Source: Pisaster brevispinus
Taxonomy: Eukaryota; Echinodermata; Asteroidea; Forcipulatida; Asteriidae
NCBI GenBank assembly: GCA_023634235.1
Contig: JAMKCF010000029.1
Location: forward strand, 1,984,001 to 2,048,000
Length of the DNA: 64,000 nucleotides
Direction: 5' to 3'
Part shown: piece after piece, positions 21,366 to 33,110 of the stretch
Layout of the letters: every line of letters begins with the position of its first letter
How positions within the stretch are numbered: position 1 is the stretch's first letter
Notes under the pieces: generated by a model
The model's input: only the letters and a program-made list of their open reading frames with translations
The model's database searches: none
Told to the model about the DNA's origin: nothing
Made by a program: the position numbers and the translations under genes

Positions 21366-24300
21366 AGACTTACTGAGTTGTACTCTTCTACACATCAGTG
21401 TTTGAGAGATAACCTAACACGATGTTGATGTCGTTTCACATCATTCAATGCAAAATCCCGACTCGGTCACAGAATGCTTTTTTACTGTCTACTTCTGTCT
21501 CGAATATGACCACATAATAATATGCTAATTTTATGAATAAAGTTCTTTTAGTATCCATTCCATTCTGTAATCAAAATAAAGCTATAGGTTTAGTACATAA
21601 ATCCGGCCTCATTATTGTTGATACTAATGGAATCAATTGTAAGATGTAGCTCACACAGTGGAAACCAAAGATATATCTTTGTTACAAATAGTGTGCAGGC
21701 TTCTCTGTTAAAAAGGCATCTGTGTTTCGTTCGAATTTATGACGTCTATAAATAAATATTACACATACTTGTAGTTCAAAGGGCACGAAAAACGGAAACT
21801 AGTAAACAACCTGTATGTAGGATCCCATGCAAGAACGATGGAAACATCCTCAAATACGTTTCCCCTTCTTTTACAAATTTGTGTAAAATTAAGAGGTTGT
21901 TTTAAAAGAACTCATGAACAATAAATGTAGCGATTGATTGAGAAGTGATAAAATATCATCCAATAGCACCACTGGCTGTGGTCTATGGTACACACAGGGC
22001 ATTGGCTGTGCAAGTCTCGGCCGTGTTATAGAGTGGATAATTGTTTAAGCTTCGCACGAATTTCCCCTGTGTTCGAGTTGAAGATATCAGGCTGGGACCA
22101 GTCCTTCTTAGTTTCTTTGCTTCTTTCTTCCATGGATTAAAAGCCGGTTCTCTATGACCTGACAACGTTCACATAAAATTATTTCACGTACAAAGGATCT
22201 TTCAAAAATACCATTAGGTAGGCATACACATGGTTTGGAAGTAATTTGTGACTTTGTTTTGAAGAAGGGTATGCCTGTTAAAATGTGTTTACTTCGCTTG
22301 CTTAAGAAGCTTGACAAAAAAACGAGAGGAATTTATTTTGACAAATGCAAAAAAAGAATTAAAACGAACAGAAAACATTGCGTAAAAAGGTAGTTATCCC
22401 AAAACGTTTACGATTGTGCAACCATTCAATTAGACTTGAAGAAAAAAAGTACACAATTTACTTGTAAAATGATCAGCAAGCACGCAGTCAACTTTTATGT
22501 ACAAAGTGACAGTGGTGCTGCACCTTCTTCTTCAATGACGTCACATTAATTGTTATGAATATGCAAATGCCATTTCCATAACCCGCTCAGAAGGGGAAAG
22601 TATCAAAGCAGCCACGCATTACACAAAACAAACCAATGTTTGCATTCCGTTGATCAAAAGTTCAAATGTTTAGTTGTATTTATCCAGTTGAACCCATCAG
22701 CAGATTCACGTACCGACTCAGACTTTGATGGAGCTCTTAACAAGTAAATGTTTGCCTGTCGTGCACTTCTTGCAAATGGTTTCTCTTGGTAAAGTATACA
22801 GCCCCACAAATTTGTTTCTTTGCCCCTGCCTACCCCCCCCCCATCTCAATTACAATATTTATAGTTACGCCACTGATCCCAGAGCAGGATTACTTACCTC
22901 ATAAATGTGAAGTTTCCCAGTTTTGAATTCGGTCACCATACCACACGTCAACTGGAACTGTCATCTCCATTGTATACTACATCCGATGTCAAAGTTGTCC
23001 ACCACTCCGTCAACCTAAACGATATCCATAAAACATTCGCTAAATTTATGTCTCGCCAAGTAGTTTATATTTCCTTAGCCGCTCTCAACCGGCGACCTAT
23101 AATATGCTAAACAATTTAAGAGTCACACGCAGCTAGTTTCATTATTACTGTATCAGGTTGTACATTCCTGTTCAATAGCCCCACAAAAGCAATAAACGAC
23201 AGAATGAAAGAGGAAACCGATTCTCCAGTTTCGAGTATTGTGCAAAATAATATACACAATAAACTATAACACCATTACCGAGTTCTGGTATAAAGCAATT
23301 AAAACCAACCGTCCGATATTGGTCCGTGTCAAGTACACGTGGGAGTCGGTATCCATCACGCTGGATACGTCTCAGGCGGGGTATTGTTTTATGTTGTACT
23401 GGATTTGAAGTGTCAGGTCCCTCAAAGGAATGTGTTTTGGGGTCATTGTGGCTGACAACGCCGCGCACGACTACACACCAGGGTATAGACTCCAGTGTGA
23501 CAGCTGCACTTAAGAAACTAGATCTAGCTCTGGCAAATGAAATCACACACAGTGACTTACTCTTAATCTTTCTTGCAGACGTCCTGTATTAAAGCCGTGG
23601 TATGGGAAATGTTTTCTGATTGTTTGGGGAATTTCCGATTGCTTTATGATAGTGAAATTCCTCCCATGGCAAGAAATTTACAGCATCAAATAGATTATGG
23701 TGCTCCAAATTTCGACAATGGTCTCTTCAAAGTTTGCTTATTGTTCCTCCGCGAGAGAACCAAGATGCAGTCGTGGAGGAGGGTTGCTCCATGATAATAC
23801 CATGGAGGTGTTCTTTGTTTGTTTGTCTGTTCATGTCTAGTCATACATTTATGCATTGAGGGAGGAATCCAAACTAATCAACATGATAATAAAATATGAA
23901 ACTCAACACAGGAAGAAGGAAAAATAACAGTATGAATGAGGGGTGCCATCCTGATGGGATCGAGGTTACGAGCTTCCCTCTTTAGTTAACAGCTGTAGCC
24001 TTTAACGTGTTCTCACGCTCAGTCCATGGTCCGTGTGACCTTCAAGGACATGCAAGCAGATGGTCAGTGGCACAGTCAAGGGGCATTGGTACGGGGCTCC
24101 ACAGGCTGAGTAGTTCACCATGGTAACGAGCTTCCTTCATCTGCTACATTTCAGTCCTTCCTCCTAAGTGCAAATTCACGCTGCATGTTTCCTTTTCATC
24201 ATACACATACTCATGATCCTGGTATATCTTGTAATGCGTCTTCTTTGTGATAACTTTTACTCTTGCTAGTTTGTATTTTTATCAGAGTAACGTTGGGTTA

Positions 24301-27300
24301 TTTCCTATATCTAGCTGGTCTGGTTTTTTGACTGTCCTTGTAATACGTAGTGATTTATTTTGTAAGCATGAAATTACCTTGTGATACTACCCAGGTTTTG
24401 TGTTTTTAAACCGAAAAACATGAAACAAATATATAAATAAATATTGCCTAAGATGTTCCGAGATAGACATGGTGTAATGCCAGGAAGACTGACATGTTTA
24501 GCTGTGGATACCGCGGACTATAAAGGGAAGATACTTTTGGTAATCACTCTTGAAATTAATGGCAATAACATAAACAAACTTACTTGGTTAGAAGTACAGA
24601 AGCTTTATTTTGTATAAAGCATTTGAGAAACATTTCACTTCAAATTAATGTGGTTATGTAAAAAGATATCAGTTGTTATACCCCAAATTTTGAATCTGAG
24701 AAACGTTACTGTCAGATACGTTTCTGAGATTGTGTATTCCTATTTAGGGATCATTCTTCCTGTGTGGACATTTCGCTCTAAACGCGACTACTTTTTAAAA
24801 TGAAATTTTCACATGTTAGTTTTATTGTAATAATAGAATTAAAACAATCGAACGGTTCCAAAAACCAAAGGTATATACTTTGCCTTTAAGAGCAATGTCT
24901 TCACGGTTGTTTGGCAGACCCGAGGAGGACAGTTAGTGTTGATTTCATATAATTACCAACTTTAGTACCAGTTCCTTTAATGGTACCATACTAAACCACG
25001 AGTTGAGCCACCAATAGTCATACAAGGTTACGAGGACATAACTTAAACCAGAATTGGCGCATTTCATTGCCCCAGGACGTGTTTTAAATTGACGAATGAT
25101 GGCTTGCCGCTGATAAAGGGTGTATGTTGAGGTCATGGACCGACGGGGCGTCACGTGCGATAAGATAACCATAACCCATATAGCGTAATATCTTGTAACT
25201 TATATGAACCGTTAGGCCTATTGTTCAAAATGTTTGAAAATAGAGCCCGGAAATTATCACACCATTTGGGTTTATAATATGACAAAAGTCCGTGTACGGA
25301 TTTTAGCTGAGAGGCTCAAAAAGCAGGGTTTGTCAAGACAAATGACATTATTTTGCAATATGGAACCACTCGAAAACAATATGTACCACATGATTCCGTT
25401 TTTGGCGAGATGCTCAGCAGTGAACTTGCTGCTTCAAACAGATTCTTAAAACTGTACATTGTCATTAACTTTCACGTCCGTTTGAAGAATTTTCAGAAAT
25501 CATTTGTGTCTAATGCATTGACCTTCTCTAGCATGGGTATTCCATTATAAATAGTCGGAGAGTGATGGCTCGAAATACCCGTGTGCAACCAAGGAATAAA
25601 CCATGCAAAGTACTCCTCTTGTCTGTGTTTTGATAAGTGTTTGGTTCCTCCGTGGGGTAACACCCAAACCTCAAACTCATTGAAGATATCTGTCAATAAT
25701 TAAGAGTCTTCTCTTAGATAGGCTTACACAACCTCCATCTTAACTCAAATCCCTATGGATGCTCTGAATGCAGAGAAAGGCTCTGAAGTGCCGGATGAAT
25801 AAAAGCAAGGGTTTTGAGTCTGTTGTTTATCCCGGAAATGTTGTCATTGTACTTTGGAGGAGTTAACTAAATTGCTCAAACACTCGTTTACGTCGATTGA
25901 AAATAAACACAAAAACATTATGTTGTTGTACACAAGACATGCACAAGATAACACATAGGGAGAACAGGCAGCAAAATTGATGAAAATTGAGCCACTCACC
26001 TCATTGCTGTACCAGAGACGACGTTCTCGTGGCTCTCACCACCAGTGCCGCAAAGCCGTGTGTTTTACTCAATGTGTTGTGTCTACTTCACGGCAGCTGT
26101 CTCATCCGTAACTGCGCCATGCGAAGCGCCGGTTTAGCAACCAGTCGCTCATTTGCCTTAAGGATTGGAGGAAGAAAGTTCCCCCCTTCCTGTACCAAAA
26201 CAAGTCACCTGCTGTGTACACACAAAGACGAAACCATAGCACAACACCATCTATGGAGACACACTCTGCATATACAATAAACCCTATGCACAAATTTTCC
26301 ACACTAAGTTAAACACTTTATTCAATATAATGATGTGTGTATTTACTGGATTACTACCGCTGTGACCAGAGAAGGCGTTATTCCCATGAACAATGCACTA
26401 GGTAGTAGTTGAAAACATCGATCTAGCACTGAGACGAAATATTATCGTCACGTGCTGTGATTATCTCAGAAGATGCAAACCGAAGTTCATTTGCATGTGA
26501 GCAATTGAGGAACAAAACATCATTATTCAAACTTTAAAGTAATTTTTTTCCCACATTTAACATTTCGTAATAAGAAGATGCGATGACTTAGTGCAGACGC
26601 ATGTTCCGAAAAAGCAGGGCTTGCAAGGAAGCCTGTAAACAGAATACGAGAACTGACGAGAACATCCGACTACATAAAGGCGACTAAACAATGTATACAC
26701 GTACTAGGTTATACCATGGAGGTAGACTAATTCTACCTCCATGGTTATACAAAGCAGTATTGGAGATTGAATACTTCATGGGGAAACATACAGCTATAGA
26801 AAATGTTAAGCTTCTTTTTAAAAAGAGCAATTAACTTACAAACAGGAAGCGACAACGGAAGGCTGTTCTAGCGTATGGGACCCAAAAAGTAACACAATGC
26901 TGGGATAAAGTGGCTTTAACAAGGGGACAAGAGGGATGTGCTCAAGCTATACAGCTTCAAACCTGTGGATTGAAGCACCTCGTTTTTACAATTTAACCCC
27001 AGCCCTCGAGAGATCATCATTAGATTCAGAGAACTTGAAAAGAGAATCATTTTGTATCAATATAATGTAATGCATTATTTGAATCACATAATTAAACATT
27101 TCCAATCGACTTTGAATATTGGATACATACTTTTCAGAATATTTGAATACTATTGTATTTATGAAAATGATAATTGAGTATGGCCTTGAAGTTACACAGA
27201 TTGTTTTCCTTTTACCTCAATAAACTTGCCACCCACCCTTCACTCGATTCCACCAGGGAAATAGAACAGTCTTGGGCAAGTTCGATCAGCGACCATTTGT

Positions 27301-27505
27301 CAACCACTAGTCAATGTTCCATGGTTTTACCTATGCATGAAATACATCCTGGGTACCAGGCAAAATCAACTATAGTCCCTTGATCGAACTTGCTCCTTGA
27401 TTGGATTCGTTAGTCGTTTTGTTTGTAAGTTACTGGAGAAGAGACATCTGCATCAAACACAAATCTGGATCAAAACGTTATTATAGCTTTCACAGTCCTT
27501 CTCCG

Positions 27506-27921
27506 GGGTGCACCACACTAAATTTTTGTACACCACGTTTGCGGGTCAAGCAATTAATAGATTGTGTAAATATAACAATCTATCAGAACTTTGGGTCTCT
27601 GTGCTTCAACTTTTGAGGAGATTTGATAAATTTAGGCGTTAAAGTTGGTCCTATTTGGCTTGGGAATTTGAGGGGGTGCCTCATGAAAACTGGCAGCAAG
27701 TCGGATTGGGGAAAAGCACATTTTCGGGGTTGCTTTTCTGGGGTAATTAGCAAAAATTGACCTGCCAAAAATTGAAAAGAAATCTGAAGTTCAGTTGTCT
27801 GGTTTTCACCGTTTGACTGGTTTTCAAGAGGCTGAGAAACTTTAAATATTTTTTTAGTATTTTTGAATATTTAGCATTTTGCAATTGGTTGCTATGGGAG
27901 CTTATTTTGTGTGGTGCACCC
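27506..27921 (+). mobile_element. MITE, GGGTGCACCACAC family (copy 1)
   Basis: Perfect 13-bp terminal inverted repeats (GGGTGCACCACAC and GTGTGGTGCACCC) bound about 416 bp, flanked by TCCG on both sides as an apparent 4-bp target duplication. The body is matched by 34312-34712 over nearly its whole length, for example GGAGATTTGATAAATTTAGG and GGGTAATTAGCAAAAATT. The superfamily is undetermined. Confidence 0.75.
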
Positions 27922-29382
27922 TCCGAGCCTGTCGATGTTGCGCCCGCTACCTGCGACTAATACAAATCTAGCGTCGCCAATCGAGACTTAGACTGGTCCC
28001 CTGTCTTTATCCTTTGCACTGGTCTCAATTGTTTACGTAGTTCTGAGCAAGCGCACACTACCGAGAACAATGGATTTGACCTGGTATTAAGTCTGCTGCC
28101 ACCTGGTGTCGCAAAAGTCCCCCATTGTTTCACTTGATACAATAATTTCATTGGATAAACGTGCAGTGACGTATTGCTTTCCATATCTGTGTTATGATTG
28201 GTCGGAGGCAGATGTAGTTTGTCAGCTCAAGGCAGGTATCTGGCGTTATTCACGAGCCTCGAATTGTGACGTCAGATGTTCATGCTAATCGAGACTCAGG
28301 AAGAGCGAATTTCCTTCCAAACCGAAAAAAATAAATAACAGAGGGCGTATATAGCTCCAATTCACGCGCGAGTTTGTTTTTAAATTGTCTTTACAGACAC
28401 ATAGGCTAAAGTTATACGGCATCACTTGTTTATAATACGGTATACACCTGTCTTATTAATGCATGACGTCATGACGATAATCACAAACGAGGCTATCTCC
28501 TACAATAATAGACTTGGTACCGTTGCCAAAGTGCGCCATTAGGACCAATGATCAAACAATTTGATTTGTAAAAGCACAATATGAAAAGTTAAATAACTAT
28601 AAGAGCTACAACGCAGAAATCATCGTTTGTGCTAATACAGTGCTTTGAATGACCTATTTATTATTGTTTAATATTAATTATTTTTTAACAATATGAATTA
28701 ATTTCGACAATGTTAATTAATTCATCTTCAATTCGGCAAAATGCAGGCCATGCTTAACCTTTCAGTCATAAATTCCACACTATTCCTTTGTTTAATCCTT
28801 GCAGCGAAGCACTTAATTAAAGCATCGTAAGTTAGTTCTCCCTCTTGAACATCAAGTCTGTAGTTAATGGAACAAAAAGCCACTCAGGTGCATTTGCGTA
28901 GTGTAACCTTGATCATTGCATCAGAGCTGCAATTGTTAAGGGGAGCTTTAAGTGGAATACGAATCCCCATGGAGACTCCTCCGTTTCATCACCGCTAATT
29001 TGTTAAAATGAATTTGGTGCTGAAAATAGATCAAAGCAGCCCATTTTTGTTAAACAGCAAGGATAATGAATGCCATCGATGCAGGTCTCTATGGGATTAA
29101 TACGGTAATGGACAGGCAAGTATACAGCATTTTTACAATTGCGGAGAAAATCCTTCTTCGTCTTTTATAACCTTTGTCAATGCAAAGTGACAATAGAGGG
29201 GTTGGATTCATTAGAAACTGAGTGGTCTATGTCAAGTTCAAATGCCACTAGACAATCAAACGAGTTTGTGTGGAACAGTTGCCAATGCTGTACAAATTCT
29301 CAAGTCTGATGTGTGCTTTTTGATCAGAATTCTTGTCGTGGTTATTACTTGGTCACTTCTTGTGGATTCATTGTAATGCCCC

Positions 29383-30966
29383 ATGATGGAGTCTATGTCC
29401 AATGCTACGATATATCTCAACATTATCAAAACAGTGATTGGAGTTTTGGGCATTGTTGGAAATGGTTTGGTCTGCGTGGTCATCGCTAGAGTACCAGCTA
29501 TGAGAACATTGACCAACGCCTTCATCTTCAACCAGGCTGCCGTTGACTTTCTGGCTTCGGTCCTTGTCATCATCATGCCTTACGTAAGGCCTCCTCCTCT
29601 GCACGATAACGAGGTGCTTGCTGTGATCCAGTGTCACTTCTGTGATATTCCAGTCCTCATCTGGATACATTTTACCAGTTCAACACTTAATCTGGTTTTG
29701 CTAACTCTAGAGAGATACGTCGCCATAATGTACCCATTCAAGTATTTGGCTTATTTTAGCAAAAGAAAAGTCACACTCATGTTGGTTGCTGTTTGGGTTG
29801 TTGCCACGGCTTACGAATCCCGAATGGTGCATGAACGTATTATAATTGAGGGTGAATGTGTACATGCAAACACCTCGACAGCTGTGAAAATTGCTAATGG
29901 GATCATTACATTTACTTTTAATTATTTAACTCCTTTGATCGTCATGACTTTCTGCTACGTACACATCGCTACTCACCTGAAGAAGAAACTCATGAACGTC
30001 CATCCGGCAATTCAAAACAAACAAGACAAAAACAGCATGGGTGGTTCACTGGTTCGCGCCAGACGAAACACATTGAAGACCCTATTTATCGTATTTGTTT
30101 CGTACACCATCTGCTGGTCACCAAATCAAATTCTGTTCTTTGCGAGCAATTTTGGACTGCCAGTAGATTTCGAAAGACCTTTTTACGTCAGCACGGAGGT
30201 GTTAGTGCAGCTGAATACATGTGTCAATCCAATCATTTACGCATTCAAATATAAACAGTTCCAGAGCGGTGTGCGACTTTTGCTTAAACCGTGTTTTTCG
30301 AGACAAGACGTGAGCTCACGAAAAGAAAAGGCACCGACAATCGCGGCATCCGTCGCCCCGACAACTACGGCAGCAACTATAACGGCAACTACGGCAATTA
30401 CGACAACTACGGCAACTACGGCAATTACGACAACTACGGCAATTACGACAACTACGGCAACTACGGCAACTACGGCAACTACGGCAACTACGGCAACTAC
30501 GGCAACTACGGCAACTACAGCAACTACAGCAACTATGACAACTACGGCAAATACAGCAACTACAGCAACTATGGCAACTACGGCAACTACGGCAACTACA
30601 GCAACTACAGCAACTATGGCAACTACGGCAAATACAGCAACTACGGCAACTACGGCAAATACGGCAAATGTGGCAACTACGACAATTACGACAACTACGG
30701 CAAATACGGTAACTACGGCAACTACGGCAAATACGGCAACTACAGCAACTACAGCAACTACGGCAACTACGGCAAATACAGCAACTACGGCAGCTACGGC
30801 AAATACGGCAAATGTGGCAACTACGACAATTACGACAACTAGGGCAAATACGGTAACTACGGCAACTATGGCAACTACGGCAATTACGGCAATTATGACA
30901 ACTACGGCAACTACGGCAATTACGGCAATTACGGCAACTACGGAAATTACGGCAACTAGGGTTTGA
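29383..30966 (+). CDS. Rhodopsin-class (class A) GPCR with Thr/Ala-repeat tail
   Basis: An intronless 527-aa seven-transmembrane receptor of the plasma membrane, coupling to G proteins; the ligand is unknown, and peptide-receptor-like features are my inference. Visible motifs: N-glycosylation site NAT near the start, TM1 GN (26-27), TM2 N50-QAAVD55, the Cys84/Cys159 extracellular pair, ERY (110-112) in place of DRY, TM4 Trp138, TM6 CWSP (244-247), TM7 NPIIY (282-286), then helix 8 with possible palmitoyl Cys304. Residues about 326-527 are an in-frame Thr/Ala/Ile run encoded by a degenerate ACGGCAACT minisatellite. A dead paralogue at 33110-34135 has a short ordinary tail, so the long one looks acquired. 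Start: first of two near Met codons (29383, 29395). The receptor core is certain; whether the whole repeat tail is translated is less so. Confidence 0.88.
   Translation: MMESMSNATIYLNIIKTVIGVLGIVGNGLVCVVIARVPAMRTLTNAFIFNQAAVDFLASVLVIIMPYVRPPPLHDNEVLAVIQCHFCDIPVLIWIHFTSSTLNLVLLTLERYVAIMYPFKYLAYFSKRKVTLMLVAVWVVATAYESRMVHERIIIEGECVHANTSTAVKIANGIITFTFNYLTPLIVMTFCYVHIATHLKKKLMNVHPAIQNKQDKNSMGGSLVRARRNTLKTLFIVFVSYTICWSPNQILFFASNFGLPVDFERPFYVSTEVLVQLNTCVNPIIYAFKYKQFQSGVRLLLKPCFSRQDVSSRKEKAPTIAASVAPTTTAATITATTAITTTTATTAITTTTAITTTTATTATTATTATTATTATTATTATTATMTTTANTATTATMATTATTATTATTATMATTANTATTATTANTANVATTTITTTTANTVTTATTANTATTATTATTATTANTATTAATANTANVATTTITTTRANTVTTATMATTAITAIMTTTATTAITAITATTEITATRV
30358..30958 (+). 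repeat. 9-bp minisatellite (ACGGCAACT)n inside the GPCR tail
   Basis: About 600 bp of degenerate 9-mers (ACGGCAACT, ACGACAACT, ACAGCAACT, ATGGCAACT, ACGGCAATT). Because the unit rarely forms a stop codon, several frames are open: Thr-Thr-Ala in the receptor frame, Asn-Tyr-Gly in another, Ala-Val-Val and Cys-Arg-Ser on the minus strand. Higher-order copies are visible, for example the block around GGCAAATGTGGCAACTACGAC at about 30655 and again near 30805. Confidence 0.95.
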
Positions 30967-33109
30967 CCACGCCATGGACTGTTATGGGGCACCGAACTCC
31001 CATGCAAGATTAATGCACTAAAACATTACAGTTACCTGACTATTGTTTTCGCACCCAGGCTTAGTCAGTTTGGTGTCTTACATTTGTAAGTGTAAACAAA
31101 AACAAAGTCTCAAATTAAGGGTTGATTATTGCTTTGGCAAAAACGAGTTCGGTTTTAATGAGATAACTTAAATGTAAAAAAAAACCCACTAAAATCTGGT
31201 TGTTGGTTTTGTTTATACGATCTTGGCACAATAATGCAAGTAAATTTGTGTGTTTAAAAAAAGGGAGAACACAATTTAAAAAAATCACGACTTTTTAACG
31301 GAAGAATTGACTCATTTTGGGGTCAGTTTGACCCGGATTGTGCCAAAATGACCCGGGAAAGGGTCATAATGACACTGAAACCGAGTTAAAAATCCATTTT
31401 AACAATGTTTCCGGCGTCAGTCTGACCCTGAACCGGGTCAGGGCACCTGGACTCCTGAATCCGGATCAATTTTGACCCAGACAAGCGGTTTGGAACATCA
31501 TAAAGCTTTGCACATTATGTCGTTTTGATCTGTGCATTTTAGTTGCTCCCTGTTCTTGTTATGCCGTAGGTTCCTGCGCAACGCTCTAAATTGTAATTTA
31601 TTTCGTGAAACGCATGATGGTGTTCGTGTGTAGCGAAAACAATTTTGAAATTGTGATTATTTTTAAGTATCTGCTCGCAGCGTGTGTGGCCGTGGCCCAG
31701 TCGTTTATGAATTATGTATAATTACTCATACACGGTATTTGAATTACATTGCATGTAAGTGTTAATATCCTCGTTCTGTTTGGGATCGGTGTCATGGGGG
31801 ATTTTGTCCCCCATATAGAACGCTCCCATATACGATGACAACGATTCGCCGTATGTGGGACAGAATCATCTGGGGGGGGGGGATCTCCTGGGACACCGGA
31901 ACTAATACATTTAATTTAATACATGTAGATTAAAAGAAACATTAAATTGGCCTACCCAGCTATAGTAAAGTAAATACGGTATATATGCATAATACTATAG
32001 TATGGTGTCATATAGTTAAATATGATGGTGTCATATATTTAAATATCAAGCTATCTTTGTCAGAAGGAAACCTGTTTATTTTGAACAATGCTTTTGTCGG
32101 CGGAAATTATTTCATTGTCGACTGCAATAGAACCCGCGCATAGAACTGCAACACTGCCAGTACGCTGAGGTCACGCTTGCTTTACGCAACGGGAACGGCT
32201 ATCGTCCAATGACCCGCCCCCTTTTGCCTCGAGAATGTGACGTCATATGCAAGGGGTCTATGGGATTTTGGAAAGCTCGATGGCAGACAGCATGGTGATC
32301 CACCCGCAAGGAAACACTAGTGAACTTGTCAAGTCTATCTCTGGTTGCAAGGGTGTCCTGAACTAAACTGAACTGTGCAACTTGAAGGCAATATAGGATG
32401 ACAAGGCCTACACAATAATGTCCAGTGTGGGTGCGCAGCGCACTACACTATAAATAGAGGGGAAATTATGCGCCAGACGAAGATTTGGAGGTCATGAATC
32501 TTCTGGATTGTTGAACATGTTCAAATATTTAGCTCCTGGGGTTGGTATACTTTCAGCCTGGAGCATTTTGGGTACACTAGCCCACTTTATCATACATTTA
32601 TCACATAAACAATTATGCAAAATTCAACTTGATAGACTGTATTTTACCTTGAATGACAGAATCACGAAAAGGCCGAATTCCAAATAGTCAAGCTTTTGGA
32701 TTTGACTGTTGGCCACTAGGTTCAAATGTACACTCTGAGCACACAGAATTACCTATACACAATGAACAAGACCTAAAATTTGAAATCTTACACATATTGT
32801 CTGTCGATGAGTTTGTCTTGGTGCAAGACGTTCTTACATAAAGTATTGTGTGTGAATCAACACTGCACTCATACGGTGTGATTATTTCACCGACAGGGGC
32901 ACCCCACTAAAATAAAAGTCCTGTACAACCAACGCTAAATGAAATACATGTATATTTAAAAAAAATAGTTCAAAGTCTCTCAGTCTTTTGAAATAAACAT
33001 TAAAAATGTGCAGTGATTGAGGTCAAATGAAGTCCAGTCATTGGCTGAGAGTTGTGGTGACGTATACGTGTGTGAGTTTCTATTGTTTGACCTCGGGAGC
33101 GATGACATG
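30967..33109. other. Intergenic region after the GPCR
   Basis: No gene is seen. At 31310-31490 there is a repeat-like block with several GACCCGG/TGACCC words in both orientations. A poly-G run lies at 31872-31881. Near the right end, 33005-33110 belongs to the GAGGTCAAA family (also 37615-37765 and 50735-50865). Confidence 0.5.
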
Positions 33110-33110
33110 T
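33005..33110. repeat. GAGGTCAAA-ended dispersed repeat (copy 1)
   Basis: Begins TTGAGGTCAAATGAAGTCC and ends CATTGTTTGACCTCG-like (here TATTGTTTGACCTCGGGAGC), with CATTGGCTGAGAGTTGTG between. The termini are inverted GAGGTCAAA words, so it may be a very short MITE. Copies 2 and 3 are at 37615-37765 and 50735-50865. Confidence 0.55.

Larger units (their letters stand above)
20909..29382. other. 8.5-kb gene-poor interval
   Basis: Apart from the MITEs at 21209-21365 and 27506-27921, the half-MITE near 28045-28131 and a small hairpin at 26714-26745 (CCATGGAGGTAG stem), I see nothing identifiable. Open frames are all under 125 codons, and none shows family resemblance or conserved splice-site arrangement. 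The interval should hold the upstream exon or promoter of the kinase-like gene (on its left) and of the receptor (on its right), but no motif marks them. Confidence 0.5.

Noticed and set aside
26714..26745. CCATGGAGGTAG hairpin as a regulatory RNA or terminator
   Set aside because: The stem is about 12 bp in a eukaryotic spacer. One arm word recurs near 23802 (ATACCATGGAGGT), so it looks like repeat debris.
30291..30842. Open frame encoding an Asn-Tyr-Gly repeat protein (prion-like)
   Set aside because: It overlaps the receptor in another frame and exists only because the 9-bp minisatellite lacks stop codons. It has no own start context or conserved domain.
30237..31007. Minus-strand open frames rich in Ala-Val-Val or Cys-Arg-Ser
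   Set aside because: Same cause: stop-free repeat antisense to a well-supported receptor gene.
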